NCBI GenBank assembly: GCA_036897525.1
Contig: JAYMTJ010000046.1
Span: 1 to 64,000 of the forward strand
Direction: 5' to 3'
Length of the DNA stretch: 64,000 nt
Origin: Pelargonium x hortorum
Lineage: Eukaryota; Streptophyta; Magnoliopsida; Geraniales; Geraniaceae
In this document: piece after piece, positions 50,361-63,000 of the stretch
How the letters are laid out: each line of letters opens with the position of its first letter
How positions within the stretch are numbered: the stretch's first letter is position 1
Program-made: the position numbers and the translations under genes
The notes under the pieces: generated by a model
Told to the model about the DNA's origin: nothing
The model's database searches: none
What the model saw: only the letters and a program-made list of their open reading frames with translations

Positions 50361-53300
50361 TTTTTGTAGTCTCTTACTTCCGAATTAATTCTACAATTGA
50401 AATTTACTGCGGATTCTGATAGACTTTAAAATACCAGTAAAAGCTTACATCATAACCGCATTTTTTACAGGTCTAACTTCAATTACTTATGACTTATAAA
50501 TTTCATTGGGTTGGAGTACTCGGCAGGCGGAGGCTTCCTTAGACTTTAGTAGGTGTCCGCCTTGCGTACAAGAATTTCTACCTTTAGAGTAAAGTTTCGC
50601 TTGATTAATAGGGGTATTTTCGGCATGCCAGTTCTTTCTTTATCAATTTTATTATCAACTCAAATCTTTTAGGAGCGGCTGGTTTAAAAGTTTTTAACCT
50701 TCCAATTCAAAAAGAAATAGTTAAATAACGTTTGTATACCCCGGATATCCTTATGTCTTTTTTTTGTTATAGACTCCTCTTTGTTTGGGAAACACCAACA
50801 CTAGAATCACTAACTTACTCAAAAGGCACTCCAAGCCGAAGACAAAGAGGTATCTAGCCCCCCTTTGAGGTGTAAATTCGGATATATACTTTACTTTTAT
50901 CAGAGATATAGGAAGTTGCGGCTTTAAATTCAATAAGGCAAAGCTCGTTTTAATAAAAAAGACTATAGATATATATTTACAGAAACCTTCAGTTATGTGT
51001 AAGGTATCAAACATACAGAGAATTTTTTTTAAGTATTCCCCTCTTTAGTTAGTTTGCTTGGGCTTAGAGTACATAAAATTAAGTAAGATAGTGTATTTAC
51101 AAGTCAAAGAGTGCATTTTAGAATTAGGGTAAGGTTGCTTGGCTATTCAGGGGAATTCATTCCAGGAGTCTCTTAGGATTACAAACATTTAAGGCTTGAG
51201 AAAGAACCCCGCGAGTAGGGGTGTCTTTTTATTGGAATTCCCTCTTTTAGGGTCACCGTCAGAAAGTCTTTAGTATAGAGTTTTTCTATGCTAAGGAATA
51301 CTTTTAAATCGATCGATTTATTTCGTAAGACCCTCTTATTTCACTAGACTGGAATGGATTTTTACTCAGATTAGAGTTGTTGCTTGTGGTTCTAACCAGG
51401 AGTCCAACATTGTATAGACTTTAGAATTCTTCATTCATATATAAAAAAACTCAATTTCTTTATACTTAGCTTTATCTCTTCGAGTTTAAGTTCTACTAAT
51501 ATCTCCGGGGTATTCCCGTAGGATTGACTTTCTCCGGCTGGAGTTTAACCTTATCCATAAAGGTTAAGGCTCCTCATTTGCTTAGCTTATGAGAGTTTCT
51601 TAAATCTTTACAATATTCCCAATTGCTATACTAATAAAAGGCTAACTCTCAGTCTGGCAAATCAAAAAAGAAATAAGAAGAGCCCCAGCATACTATTAAA
51701 GCCTTCTTTTTTCTTTCATAGCTATCCAAAAAAAGTTAACTCAAGCAGTCATAGTATTTATAATATCTTAAATTTGAACTTAGTTACAATTACACCTTTA
51801 ATAAAAATAAAAGAAACTTCTTTAGTGGGAGCTTTTACTACTTTACTTAGAGAGGCATAAGACACGCCTGTCAATAAATAAGGAATTCCTTAAATAAAGT
51901 ATTCGCCTGATCCGATCGATAAGGAGTTCTAATCTAATATAAGGCTAGTTTTTGTAGTATAAGATTTGTTTCTAAGCTCTTTGCCGAAGTAGAAAGAAGC
52001 TACTCAAGGAAGTAATACCATAAAAGATCCCGCCTTACTGTCTGTGAAGTAAATAAAAAAGGTTTATGCCCCATAACTACGATAAAAGGAGTCTTAGAAT
52101 TCCGGCTTGGTTAAAATGAATTTAATCAAATAAAGTTTGCGGCTTTTGTTTTACAATTGAATACAAACGAGGGTCTTAGGCTTTTTTATTACAGCTATGT
52201 CGCTTACTCTGCTCTGCTGCACATATATCTGTTACTCAAGGGATATAAGAGGGACCTTCTTTAAGGGATAACCTTATATCCTTTATGGGGCTTCCACGAC
52301 TTTAGTCTTTGGTTTAAGATCAAGTAAAAGCGTTTTACAAATTTAAAGCGGGATCTTTTCGCTTGGATACTTTTAGCTTCTGGGGTACTGCGTGTATCGA
52401 GTTCTGCAGAAGACAAGGTAATATTATTCCTAGAGGATTCGGCTTAGAACTAAAACGCATTTACTATGAAAATAGACTAATAAAAACTAAGATCTCTTTT
52501 TTGATTTGAGCTTGCTTTAGAAAATTTGATTGCTCTCAAAAAAGAAGAGGTTACTTGCACAAGGGATTCCGTAGCATAAGCCCCTTACTACTTGTCAAGC
52601 TTTTTTTTTACTCGGTCAAAATAATTTCTCCTAGAAACTTTTCCTGAACTAAATAAGGGTCCTATAACGGGTGTCGGGAAATACAATACCACTCTCTTAT
52701 CAACTAGATAAAAGAAAGCCGCAAAGAGGTCCTAGGTTATCTTAATTAGAATTCCAACTAGGGTTTAAGGATTTGTAGAATTGAACTTTCCGTTAATTAG
52801 TATATTGATCCCTTATAAAGTTTACGCTACAGGGTTCCCTGTTAATAAATAGTTTAATAATTTGATCAAAAATGTTTGTAAAACTAATGCTCTGGAAATA
52901 TAAGGAAGGAGATTCCTATAAAGTCAACAGGCAATCAAAAGGGATCTATAGTATACCTTCGATAATATATGTTGTTGCAGCAAAAAAGAAGCTTTTAAAG
53001 TTAAATCCTATATAAATAAAACTTGTGCCTTGCCTAGGAAGAGTTCCACTAGGAGCAAAGAAACTTCTATTTTTATGTTAGAGTACTTTGATAGCTTGCG
53101 CTGAGGCCTCTCCAAAAGGAACTCCTTTTCTTACAAATAACCAAAATTTGTAAACTTCTAAGTTTAAGTTACTTTGTATTCTCAAGAGCTCTGGAAACGG
53201 GTGTCCAAATTGGAGTACTAACTTATATAATCATAATCCGGAGGCATAAGGAATATAACTAACTCGTCTCTAAACCCCTCCGGCTATAATCACTTAAACA

Positions 53301-53466
53301 AAGGTCAAAAAATTTCCATTACTCGTAGTATAAAGGATAACGCCAGCCCTAACTATTAAGACAACTCTACAAAGCTAACACGCTTGAATTCAATAGGGGT
53401 ATAAGTGCCTTATAAATAAATGGACTCTCACAAAATCCAAGATAGAGCTACTGTACTGATTGGGAT

Positions 53467-53486
53467 ATAACAAACAAACAAACAAA
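53467..53486. repeat. ACAA microsatellite
   Basis: About four ACAA units in a row, with no other feature near. Confidence 0.7.
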
Positions 53487-56400
53487 GAGAGCTCTCCTTA
53501 AAGAGTTAAGAAAGGATCCGCCCAAACCCGGAGATTCTTTTGATCCGATACTGAGAGATTCAATTTACAGCTAATCGATAAAAAAAACTATTTACTGCAC
53601 TTGGGTATCCCTGAGAAATACTGAGGTTGTACATCCATCCTACCCTACTAAGCCTAGAACTCTCGTTTCTATATCTTATCCGGAAATCGGAGCCCATATA
53701 TTCTGCTAAAGTCCCTCTTTCTTTCTTTTACTTTCAAAGCAACAGCAATCTGTGGGACTATTACCAATTAAGTAGGGACTTATTCTAAATTGACTTTCTA
53801 TCACATTAATTTAATTAAGACTAACTCGCGCTGCAGGTAAAGGCCTAGGAAAGACTCTCATTTTAGCTCCTATTGTAGTTCTATACTTTGTGTATCTACT
53901 TATTATATTATGAATCAAGTATAATACTACATAACTATATAACCTACAGATTAAGATCTTTATAAATAATAAGTCCTGAGTTACTTTGAAGCTGTCTTCG
54001 TAGCTATTAGATATTAGTTAGATATAGGTTGTGCTAAGTTCAGTCAAGGAAAGCGCAGAGAATTCTAGTTAGAAAGTGTCCGCCTGTGGTGTTATCCCGA
54101 ATTTGGTAAAGGAAACCTATTGCATATGACTTGAGTTTAGAGAACCCCCTTCCGAATTGAGGCTAAGTTAGACGTAAGTATAGTAGCAAAAAAGTTTAAT
54201 GTAGTAGACCTCTAAGCTGACCCTATATCTAACTAATATCTAATACTATTAAACCATTACATTAAGAACCCTATTTTTATTATATTAGACAGTCACTTTA
54301 GCCTAATTCTAATTAATCTGTCTTCCCTTTTTTGAACGTAATTACTGAAAAATGTTTAGGGAGCATTAGTCCTATCTGGTGGGCCTAGTAAAAAGTAATA
54401 ATTTACTAAATTTCCTAGGACAAGAACTCTATAAATCTCAAACAAAGATATTAAATTCTTATGTGTTACTCGTAAAGTAAAGCCGAGACCTTTGCTCCTA
54501 CAAAACAAAAGAAAAGGGGCCCCGATAGGAACCCCCCGAGTAGAGTAGAGTCAAGCAAGATATTCCAATTGAAGAAATTGCTGCTATCTATTATTATGTT
54601 ATAATGGTAGTAATAAAAAAATTTCTAGCATTTTCTTTCTAATTCAGTATAAATCGACAATCCTTCGGCCATAGGAGGCATTTGCTTTACAAATAAAAAT
54701 AGAGAGCTCTTTATTTTTATAGGATTTCCGCTAGGTTTGAACTACTTCAAATTTATCCGTGTTTAAATTTCATTTAAATATTAAGGGTAAGGGATCCTTT
54801 TGCACTATCAAGGAGGCTCTTTAGTTAGAAAAACAGCTTCAACTTTATATTGTTACTTTTAGAATTTTGTATCTTTACCGTAAAAATTTCTACTCCAATT
54901 TAGTGTAATATCGCCCCTTAATAATTCATTATTTAAGAGATTTTTTCTTTATATTCTAGAAATTAGCCAACCAAGTCATATGTTTAAGAGCATTGAGTTT
55001 GACATAGGGACAAGATACTTTTAAGGCAAAACCCAGGATCCTTTTCGGGTTATAGTAGGACATGAAAGGAAGTAGCATGAAGTTGGTGGATAATGTAAGT
55101 AGGAAGACTAATACACTATAAAGTAATTACTTCTATCCTTAATTAGTAAGAAGTTTTCGAGTTAGCAGGAGGGTCAAACTTGATCAGTCGTAGAATATAT
55201 TGTTATTCTTTTCTTGTAGAGTATATAACATAACTAATGATTAGTAATACATTGAACTAAGAACTCGTAAATCCGAGCCATTGTATAGGATATTGACAAG
55301 AGTTTTTCAGCACAACCCTTTTTATTGAGTTCCGTTTTGCCAAAAAAACGTAAGCGCTAATAATATTAACTTGCAACAACCTTGTCAATTTTGTATTGAG
55401 TGAGTACACTTAACTCAAGATTGGAAGAAACCTTATACTATATATCTGCTCAATATATCTACAAAAAATCTAATACAAAAAAATATTAGTAATTAGGGGC
55501 TAGCTTTTTATATAACTAAAACAAACCCTTTTGTTTACCTATTCTGATTATAGTTATAGGAATGCTAAGGCGGTTTGACTTATTCCACAGTGATAAGTTT
55601 GTAAACTAATACAGAATAAAGCCAATCAAAGAATATCGTCTAAACCCCTCTAACTCAGAAGGATTTTTTGTAAGTACGGAGATTTCTTAAAAAAAGTAGG
55701 TAAAATTCATAAGTTTCATGATCTAAAAAGCTACAAGTTCGAAAAGGCCTAGTTCTTGTACTCCGTGATAGAGGAAGAAGCTAGTAGACATAATGCATTG
55801 CTAACTTCTCCATATAAGGGGGGCCGCCCACATGGAATAAGATATCCAATCCGAATAATTTTGCAAAGCTCCTAACTTAAGAGAGTTGTTATTATTGAGT
55901 TAAAATTCTGGGGATCCTTAGGTATAAAGTTGTAAGATAAAGCATATATACCCTGGTAAGATCGCGCACTTTCAATTTTCCTATATAATAAAACCCAGTT
56001 TTCTACCTTATTTGCTAGCCACGAACCCTGTTGTACTCTAAATTTTAATACAACCTTTTAAGCCTTTACTTTTCTTTTAGTCTTAACCTTAACTTCTGTG
56101 ATGGCGGTTTTTAATATTTTAGTTTTAGTAGGGTAATGAATTCGTGTTCTGATTGAAAAATCAAATTTTTTGTAGTAATAATTAACCCTTTTGATTATGA
56201 AAAAGTCTAATTGGAATAGAAGTTCATAAGACAATTCCCCACAGCGGGCGCCTACCCGTAACTGAAACTTTGTAGCGAAGACTGAGGGCGTTTGTTATAC
56301 ATTTGAGTATCCTTATTCCACATGGGAGTTATTCAACCCAGCTTAACTTTTTAGAGTTATGCATGTCGGTTTAGTATAGACTTTCGTCTAGAGATTTGGA

Positions 56401-56704
56401 GTCTATAATTGATTCAACTACTTTGTTATAGTTATAGTTATAGCAGTTACTAAAAAACTTAAAAGTATAGGGTTCGGGCTCCCTGTTTCCGGCCAACTCG
56501 ATTAGAAATATAGCCAAAATCTTTAAATAGGAACCCTTCTAGGCATGGGCTTCACTCCTTTAACGGACCCCCGATTACTCTATTTTCCTTGGGGTATACA
56601 TTCTCAAAAAAACAGGGTTTCTATGGAAAATAAAATGAATAAAGTCCCATTACCGATTATAAGTTCTTATATCCTCCTATCCTAAAGAAACCTATTTCTT
56701 GTAT

Positions 56705-56730
56705 GGCCTTTTTCGTACGCTAAAACTTGT
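56705..56730 (+). repeat. 26-base dispersed repeat, copy 2
   Basis: The partner of 50335-50360, with two substitutions. Both copies begin at a G/C-rich dyad-like GGCC. The dyads may therefore mark the ends of small duplicated pieces. Confidence 0.8.
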
Positions 56731-57272
56731 GCTAATAACCACTAGGCCCCTATCCTTATTAGTTTGACTTCGGGTTTTCTTTTTGAACTAAAAGAAATAT
56801 AATCGGAAAAATAACTAAATTCCTACATTCAAGTTAACTATCTTCGGATCTTCTATAAGAACCAGAAACTCGGGCATGTGTTATTCAAGAGAGTTCTGAG
56901 CTCCTCTTCTATTTTTAGTTTAGTAGAGAGTAGAGCCCTATTGGCCGCGGTTTAAGAGATATTGCTCTTGGAATATAGTTTTTTTTAGGAATGGTTTTTT
57001 TAAGTAGAAGCAAGTTTTCTAGGTAATCAGAGTATCCTGTTCCGGATAGTTAAACTAAGTAATAACCGAATTCTCCTTTTTTTTTTTAGAGAGTACATAC
57101 TCCGAACTTCTCTAAGGGATAATAAACAAGAATAAAGTCTTTCTGAAACCCTCCGTATTAGCTTACCGTTTTACCATTAGATCCAAAATTTCCTATACAA
57201 CCTTCTTACATAATTAGTAAAACTGAGAAGTCTTAATTTACGCAACCCAAATATCTAAATAAAACAATTAAT

Positions 57273-57288
57273 GGGTATCCTTATACCC
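57273..57288. repeat. Small hairpin (6 bp stem)
   Basis: GGGTAT pairs with ATACCC across CCTT. A background dyad extended into a hairpin. Confidence 0.65.
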
Positions 57289-59518
57289 GCAATATGGGAC
57301 GGGGGTAGCGGGTTTGTAATTCACAAGATAGGCTTAGGCCTTGGGGCTTCTAGGATTACTAAGAAAAGTTTCAAGGTAGTAGTCATTTTTTTTATACTCC
57401 TTATTACAAAATTTAGGTTAAAACTTTAAAAGCATTTTCGAGTCTATAGGAGTTCTAATAGAAAGTACTAACATAACAAGGTAGGGTTTTCAACAAAGCA
57501 CCAAGTGTCCGCTCAAGTCTAGGAATAAGAACTTTTTTCCCTAAAAAGACCTCCCAGGAATTCTACATACAAAAGGTTATATTTATATTGTAACCTCTTC
57601 AATTAAAGTTAAAAAAAAAAGTACAGGAACTCCTATACATACCTCTTATCCTGTAGATTTCTTTGAGTTTAGAATATATCAGACTATGAAGCCTAACTTT
57701 ACGCAATTCAAGAGAATCCCTAAAATAGCAAATGATAATCCTTGTTCAGTGCTCTTGAAGGGTTCGCTAAAGCGTTGGTATGAATTTATATCTGGGTCTT
57801 TTTCCGGGAACGGGGGCCCCTTTTAGGAAGTACCCAGTTAAGAGAATCCACATATATACTATACTACTAAGTTTTTATACACAGTTATACTACTTATACA
57901 AAGAGTCAAATTGCTTTGCCAAGGGGAACCCTATGCTATAAGCCTCCCGGTTAGATTTGTATAGACCTTCAAACCAGTTCAAAAGGGGAAATGCCTGTGT
58001 TTCTGAGTTCAATATTCGGGAATACTTCTTATTGAACAAGGTTAGATATGCCGTAAATGGACAAAAGGGCTTCTTTTAGTTCAATTCCCAGGATTTTTGT
58101 ATAAGGTAATACTTTCTACTTAATGTTATGAGAAAAAATTAGGGCTTTGAGTCGAGAAAGAAAGATATCAAACGGGAAAGACTTTCTTTGTAACTATCTC
58201 CTCTATTGGGTCCCGTAACCAGTTAAAGCATTTCTTAGGTTATACATTTTCTTTGAGAGGATCCTCGCAGTTCAAATGGGTTTTCAATATATTGGTAAGA
58301 TACAAGAGCACTCCTAGCGGGTTCCCTTAAATATTCCCTTTCAACCAGCTTCGATGATATTCACTTTTTAGAATAGAGTTCTTCCTCAAGCTTTGGAAGT
58401 GCTTTTAGCATATCTTTAATTGAAAGGGCAGTAAGAACGAAAAAGGGTTACCGTATGATCTCAAAGATCTGGAAGTCTATTTTTGAAACCTGGTTGGTTT
58501 TACATATTTACAGTAGCTAATACTAACAAGTTTCCTTTATTTCTTGCCTATAGACCTTTGAGGACTCTTGATTTGCCTTCACTTATATGAATAGCTCTGA
58601 AAATGGAGTCAGATGTAAGTAAAGAAATGACTTAATTGACTTATGGCTTATGCAATAGGATCCCGCTAAGGGGTATTAAAGTGACATAAAAGCAAACAAA
58701 GCCCTCTTTAATTTGTACGCTTTTTTAATATACTAGACTGACTAGAGTAGGTCTCTTTATTTATTGAAAAACGGGTTAGAATAGCGCACTTTTAGTTTTA
58801 GCGTAAAACCTCAAAAAAGACAATAATTTTTTGCTTTATCATATCGCGATATCCTTAAAAAAAGTTCTTTTAACTGCTTTAAATATAGACACGCTTGGAA
58901 TCCTAGATCCAATTCTCCGAGGCATTCTAGGAGGCTACCCCTTAAAAAATATCCGTAGCTACTTATTCTGATATAGGGTAAGTACCACCTTATTCAATTT
59001 AGAGGAAAGGGGATCCGCGAAAGAAACTTCAAAATTATTATGAACTTATTACCTACCGGATTCCTTAGTATATTATAGACAAGAGCGATGTAAAAAAAGA
59101 GTATTCCCTGCCAGAAGAGGTCCTCGTTTAGATAAGCTTCTAGTTTCAAAATCAAGTAGTATAAGAGACACTTATTATGGGAATAAAGAAATTAAGTTTG
59201 ACTGTAGTTCTGTGTAAAGAATTTTATTAGGAACCCCTCAAAAAGATGCTATTTATGGCTTAAAAAAACTAAAGGGATGCCTTTGAATTTTAATCTATAT
59301 GCTTTTTTTTACAGTATCCCCTTGCCTTTACCTTTAGCCTATTGAGTTACTACAGTTATAATATATAGGGAGCCTGTACTATTAACTAGATCTTGCTCCA
59401 CTTCCAAACTTTGACTTTTCGGAAATATAAGCTCAGTATCAAAAGGACTTTTTTTCAGAATCCAGAGACACCCTTTATTCACTAAACACCTACGTATCAT
59501 ATTAACCTTACTTGGATC

Positions 59519-59532
59519 TAGGGGATCCCCTA
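59519..59532. repeat. 14-base palindrome TAGGGGATCCCCTA
   Basis: A perfect inverted repeat, one base pair different in each arm from the relatives at 4420-4433 and 36636-36649. The shared core is GGGATCCC. Confidence 0.85.
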
Positions 59533-60027
59533 TTACGAAAGCCCTTAAATTCTCCTTGCTAACTTTTTTTAACTTGCTGCTACTAAAAAAGGTGTAAACC
59601 CTTGGCTTAGGTTTAGACTTTCTGTTTATGGGCCTCTAGGGTTTACGACCAATAAAATGAGTATAAATTTTTTAGATTAGAAGGGTTCTCTTAAAGTCAG
59701 TGTTTTTGTTTTCACTTGACGCTAAAGAGAGATCCTTTGCTTTTTTTCTTAAGTTGAATCTTGTATATCCAACCAAAGGTAGAGTGCCGTTTGAGAAGAG
59801 GGAGTCTAATTCATTCAATAGTTGGTTGTCTCATGCACTAATATAAAAATATAAAAAAAGAAGCCCTTTAACTAAGTAACTTCGTATAAGTAAGCCTCGA
59901 GATAGTGTGAACACGGGAATCCTTTAGACAATTCACGACCTTTTATTTTGTTAAGTTTACCCGCTTTTTTTATAACTGAGATCACTCTGCCCTTAGATTT
60001 TGTAATACTCCTGAAACGATATTGTGA

Positions 60028-60048
60028 CTAAGACTCTTTAACTTAACG
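60028..60048 (+). repeat. 21-base dispersed repeat, copy 2
   Basis: The exact partner of 36518-36538, in the same orientation. It overlaps the start of a chance minus-strand frame (60038-60271). Confidence 0.85.
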
Positions 60049-63000
60049 GTTTTACCTTTATCCCCGTTCTTTCAAAGGTAGAAACTTCTTTCTTTTTATA
60101 TCTCTGCAGTTCTATAGAGTAAATAAAATTGTTTGCGGAGAATCTCCTACTATTAGAAAATAAATAGAGCGGGATATCTCCAAAATGTAAAAAAGAAATA
60201 TACTTGTAATTTCTATAAAAACCCCTGTAAAACAGAGAAAGGGAGGCAGCCCTGATGTTACCTTTGTACACATAAGTCCTTATACATATATCTAATAGGT
60301 TAGGTTCGGCTAATAATATATATTATTTCCGAAGCCTTTACTTTTCAACAATAGAGGAATTCCACAAAAGACAGGAAAATAGGAACTCGATTTCTACTGC
60401 TTTGTACTCCTCAACCAACCTCAACTAGGAGTAATAGGTAACAGCCATGGAAAAATATTACAAAAAAAACACTTGTTTTAGCAAAAAACCTTTGTTATAT
60501 GAAGCAGGATTCCATTAGCTATGGGATCTTTTCTCATAAATTACAGTCTTATATAAACGAGTTTCCACTTTGTAAGTCTGAAGCGTTAGCCCACTTTTGT
60601 ACAAGGAATTCTTAATAGTCTGACTACTATACTAGACCCCTAATAGGTAGTAAGTAGTATTGAGTTTCCCTTTTGAAGGAAATAGAATCCAGCGTTATTA
60701 AAGGGTAGGGACTTCCCAGTCGAAAAGCTCTTTTGTAAGAGTCCCCTTGGTCATGAGCATTAGTTGCTAGTCTAGGCTTAGGCCTCGTCTTAGTAGATTA
60801 TAATAAACCCGATAAATACTTACCACACTCTTTATTTATATCTGTAACAACTTCTCTACAGGTGTTTTAACACGCTTTTGTCAAGCTCGTGGAAAGGTAT
60901 TTCTTTCTACTTTAGGCTTAAGAATTTACTTGTGCTTATAAAGAATTCTAGCAAGCCAAAGTGTGACAAATAATAAAGGAGAATTTCTCTCCTATTTTCA
61001 GCGCCGGACTCACGAGAATTCTGCTAAAAGAAACCTGGGCAGGGCAGTATAAAGTAAAGTGCTGACTAACAAGAAAAACAGTCTATACTACTTATAGTTC
61101 TAAAGTTACTAGGTGCATAATACCCTACTGAGTCAAAAAAACCTGTAATTACAATTTACAGACTTGGATTCTAACACAATACTTCCTACGAGCTAAATCC
61201 GTAGCTCTATACTAAGATTCTGTACCTTCTTACGAGCCCTAAGGGTATCTTGTATATAATTATTCCACAAGTGGAAGTGGGGCACGGATATACTAAGAAT
61301 TTAGTTTTAAAAGAAAAGTAGGTTCCCCCGGAGAAGCACTTTTAGCTATCAAATTGGGGAATTATAGTATAGTACAAGACTCAGCCTTTTTACTTACTAA
61401 AGGCAGAAGAGTTACTGGAGTTTCCTACTTATTGACTCAGAGTGTTTGGAAAATACTGAGATGTAAACTTTGATTGGATGTATTTAAGTTAAGAGTTTTT
61501 TCTGTTTTAACAAGTTTTAATATACCCCGACTACATACAAAAGGCTGAAGTTAATATAAAAATTATTACGTTATATCACGAGTTCGGGTACCCAATGTTC
61601 CATAACTTTTTGGGTAAATACTAGTAGGGTAAGTGGATTCTTTTTACACCAGAGTCAAGTCGAAAACTTTCATGTAAGCTACCCCACTTTCATTTTAGGC
61701 TCTTTTGAGCACTACTTCTTCAGTCTTTGATTTTATAACAATATTATGCCTTCTAGGGGTTCCGTTAATCAACTTTAAGAATAGGAATTTCCAACTTGGA
61801 TTTGCTGAAAGCGGTATCTACTTATAGATAAATGAGAAGTAGTGTACTTAGTTACATATTACATCAGCTGTTGAGCTTTAACTTTTCAGAGAAGCCCAAA
61901 CTTCTATATATTACTGACTTACTTTCTAATAGGAGTGAGTGTCTAGGTCCTACTGGAAAATGTTTACTAATAGGTACAGGATTGCTCTTGTATTGAGATA
62001 TTGAGATCTTATAATGGAAATCTTTAACCTTTTTTTATGATAAAGTTTCCTATGACCAAAAAGAGTCTATTTCTCCTTTAAGTGTTTTTTATTGCCTTGC
62101 CAGTAACTTTACAAGAACTTGACTAAATTATTCGACAAAAGTAACAAGGAAATCTCAAAAGGACCCTAATTAAGTTAAGTGTGCTCCATCTCAAAAAATT
62201 AGGAATGCCCTAACCGACGCTAGAGTACCAACCGAGTAACTTTTAAAACGGAGCTCCCACTAATACAGATTTTTCAAGAGGTAAAAAAGGTATACAAGTT
62301 TTCATTATATCAGTGACCCCGCCGGGTTTTTTTTGTTCTATAAAATTTTACTACTTTGACTAGGACTAGCAATAAAAAAAGCAAAGTCAGCGTTTTAAAA
62401 GGGTCCGGTCAGGCCCCATTTTGAGTCCCTTAAACTACTTCATTTGATACGTTGTAATAAAGGTTTATCTCTTCTAAAGAGTGTTATAAATGTTTTTCGG
62501 ATAACAAGGTAAGATCCCTAAGAAGCAAAGGGTTCCATTTTTTTAGTATAAAGCTAAAGGAAAGATTTTCGGTTTTCCAGATTAAAGGAGTGGTGACGTT
62601 GACTCTAGTAGAGAGGATTTTCTACCTTTTAGGATCTAATGTTTATATCTCAACCAAGTTAGATTTTATAACAGATTTTATTAATAAGTGTACGGTAAAC
62701 TCTGGTTATTTCTGAATAACTTCTCCGTAAAATGTACTGTATTTCGGGGGATCCTAAACATAGTAACGCGGCTTAGCCTTCAAATAAACGTTAAGGGTAC
62801 AAGTAACAGATAACTCAAGTTTACCTATGAGCTCATAAAAGAATTTTAGTAAATACTAGAATAAAATTCACAATAATAGGCGTACAAAAAACTCTAAACT
62901 ACTTCAGAAGGACAAAGAAGAGCCCTATTCTCATTTTAGTTGACCTAAAATGGTTGGTTTTATTTCCATATAAAATATGTCATAATTATAAGCACCCTTA

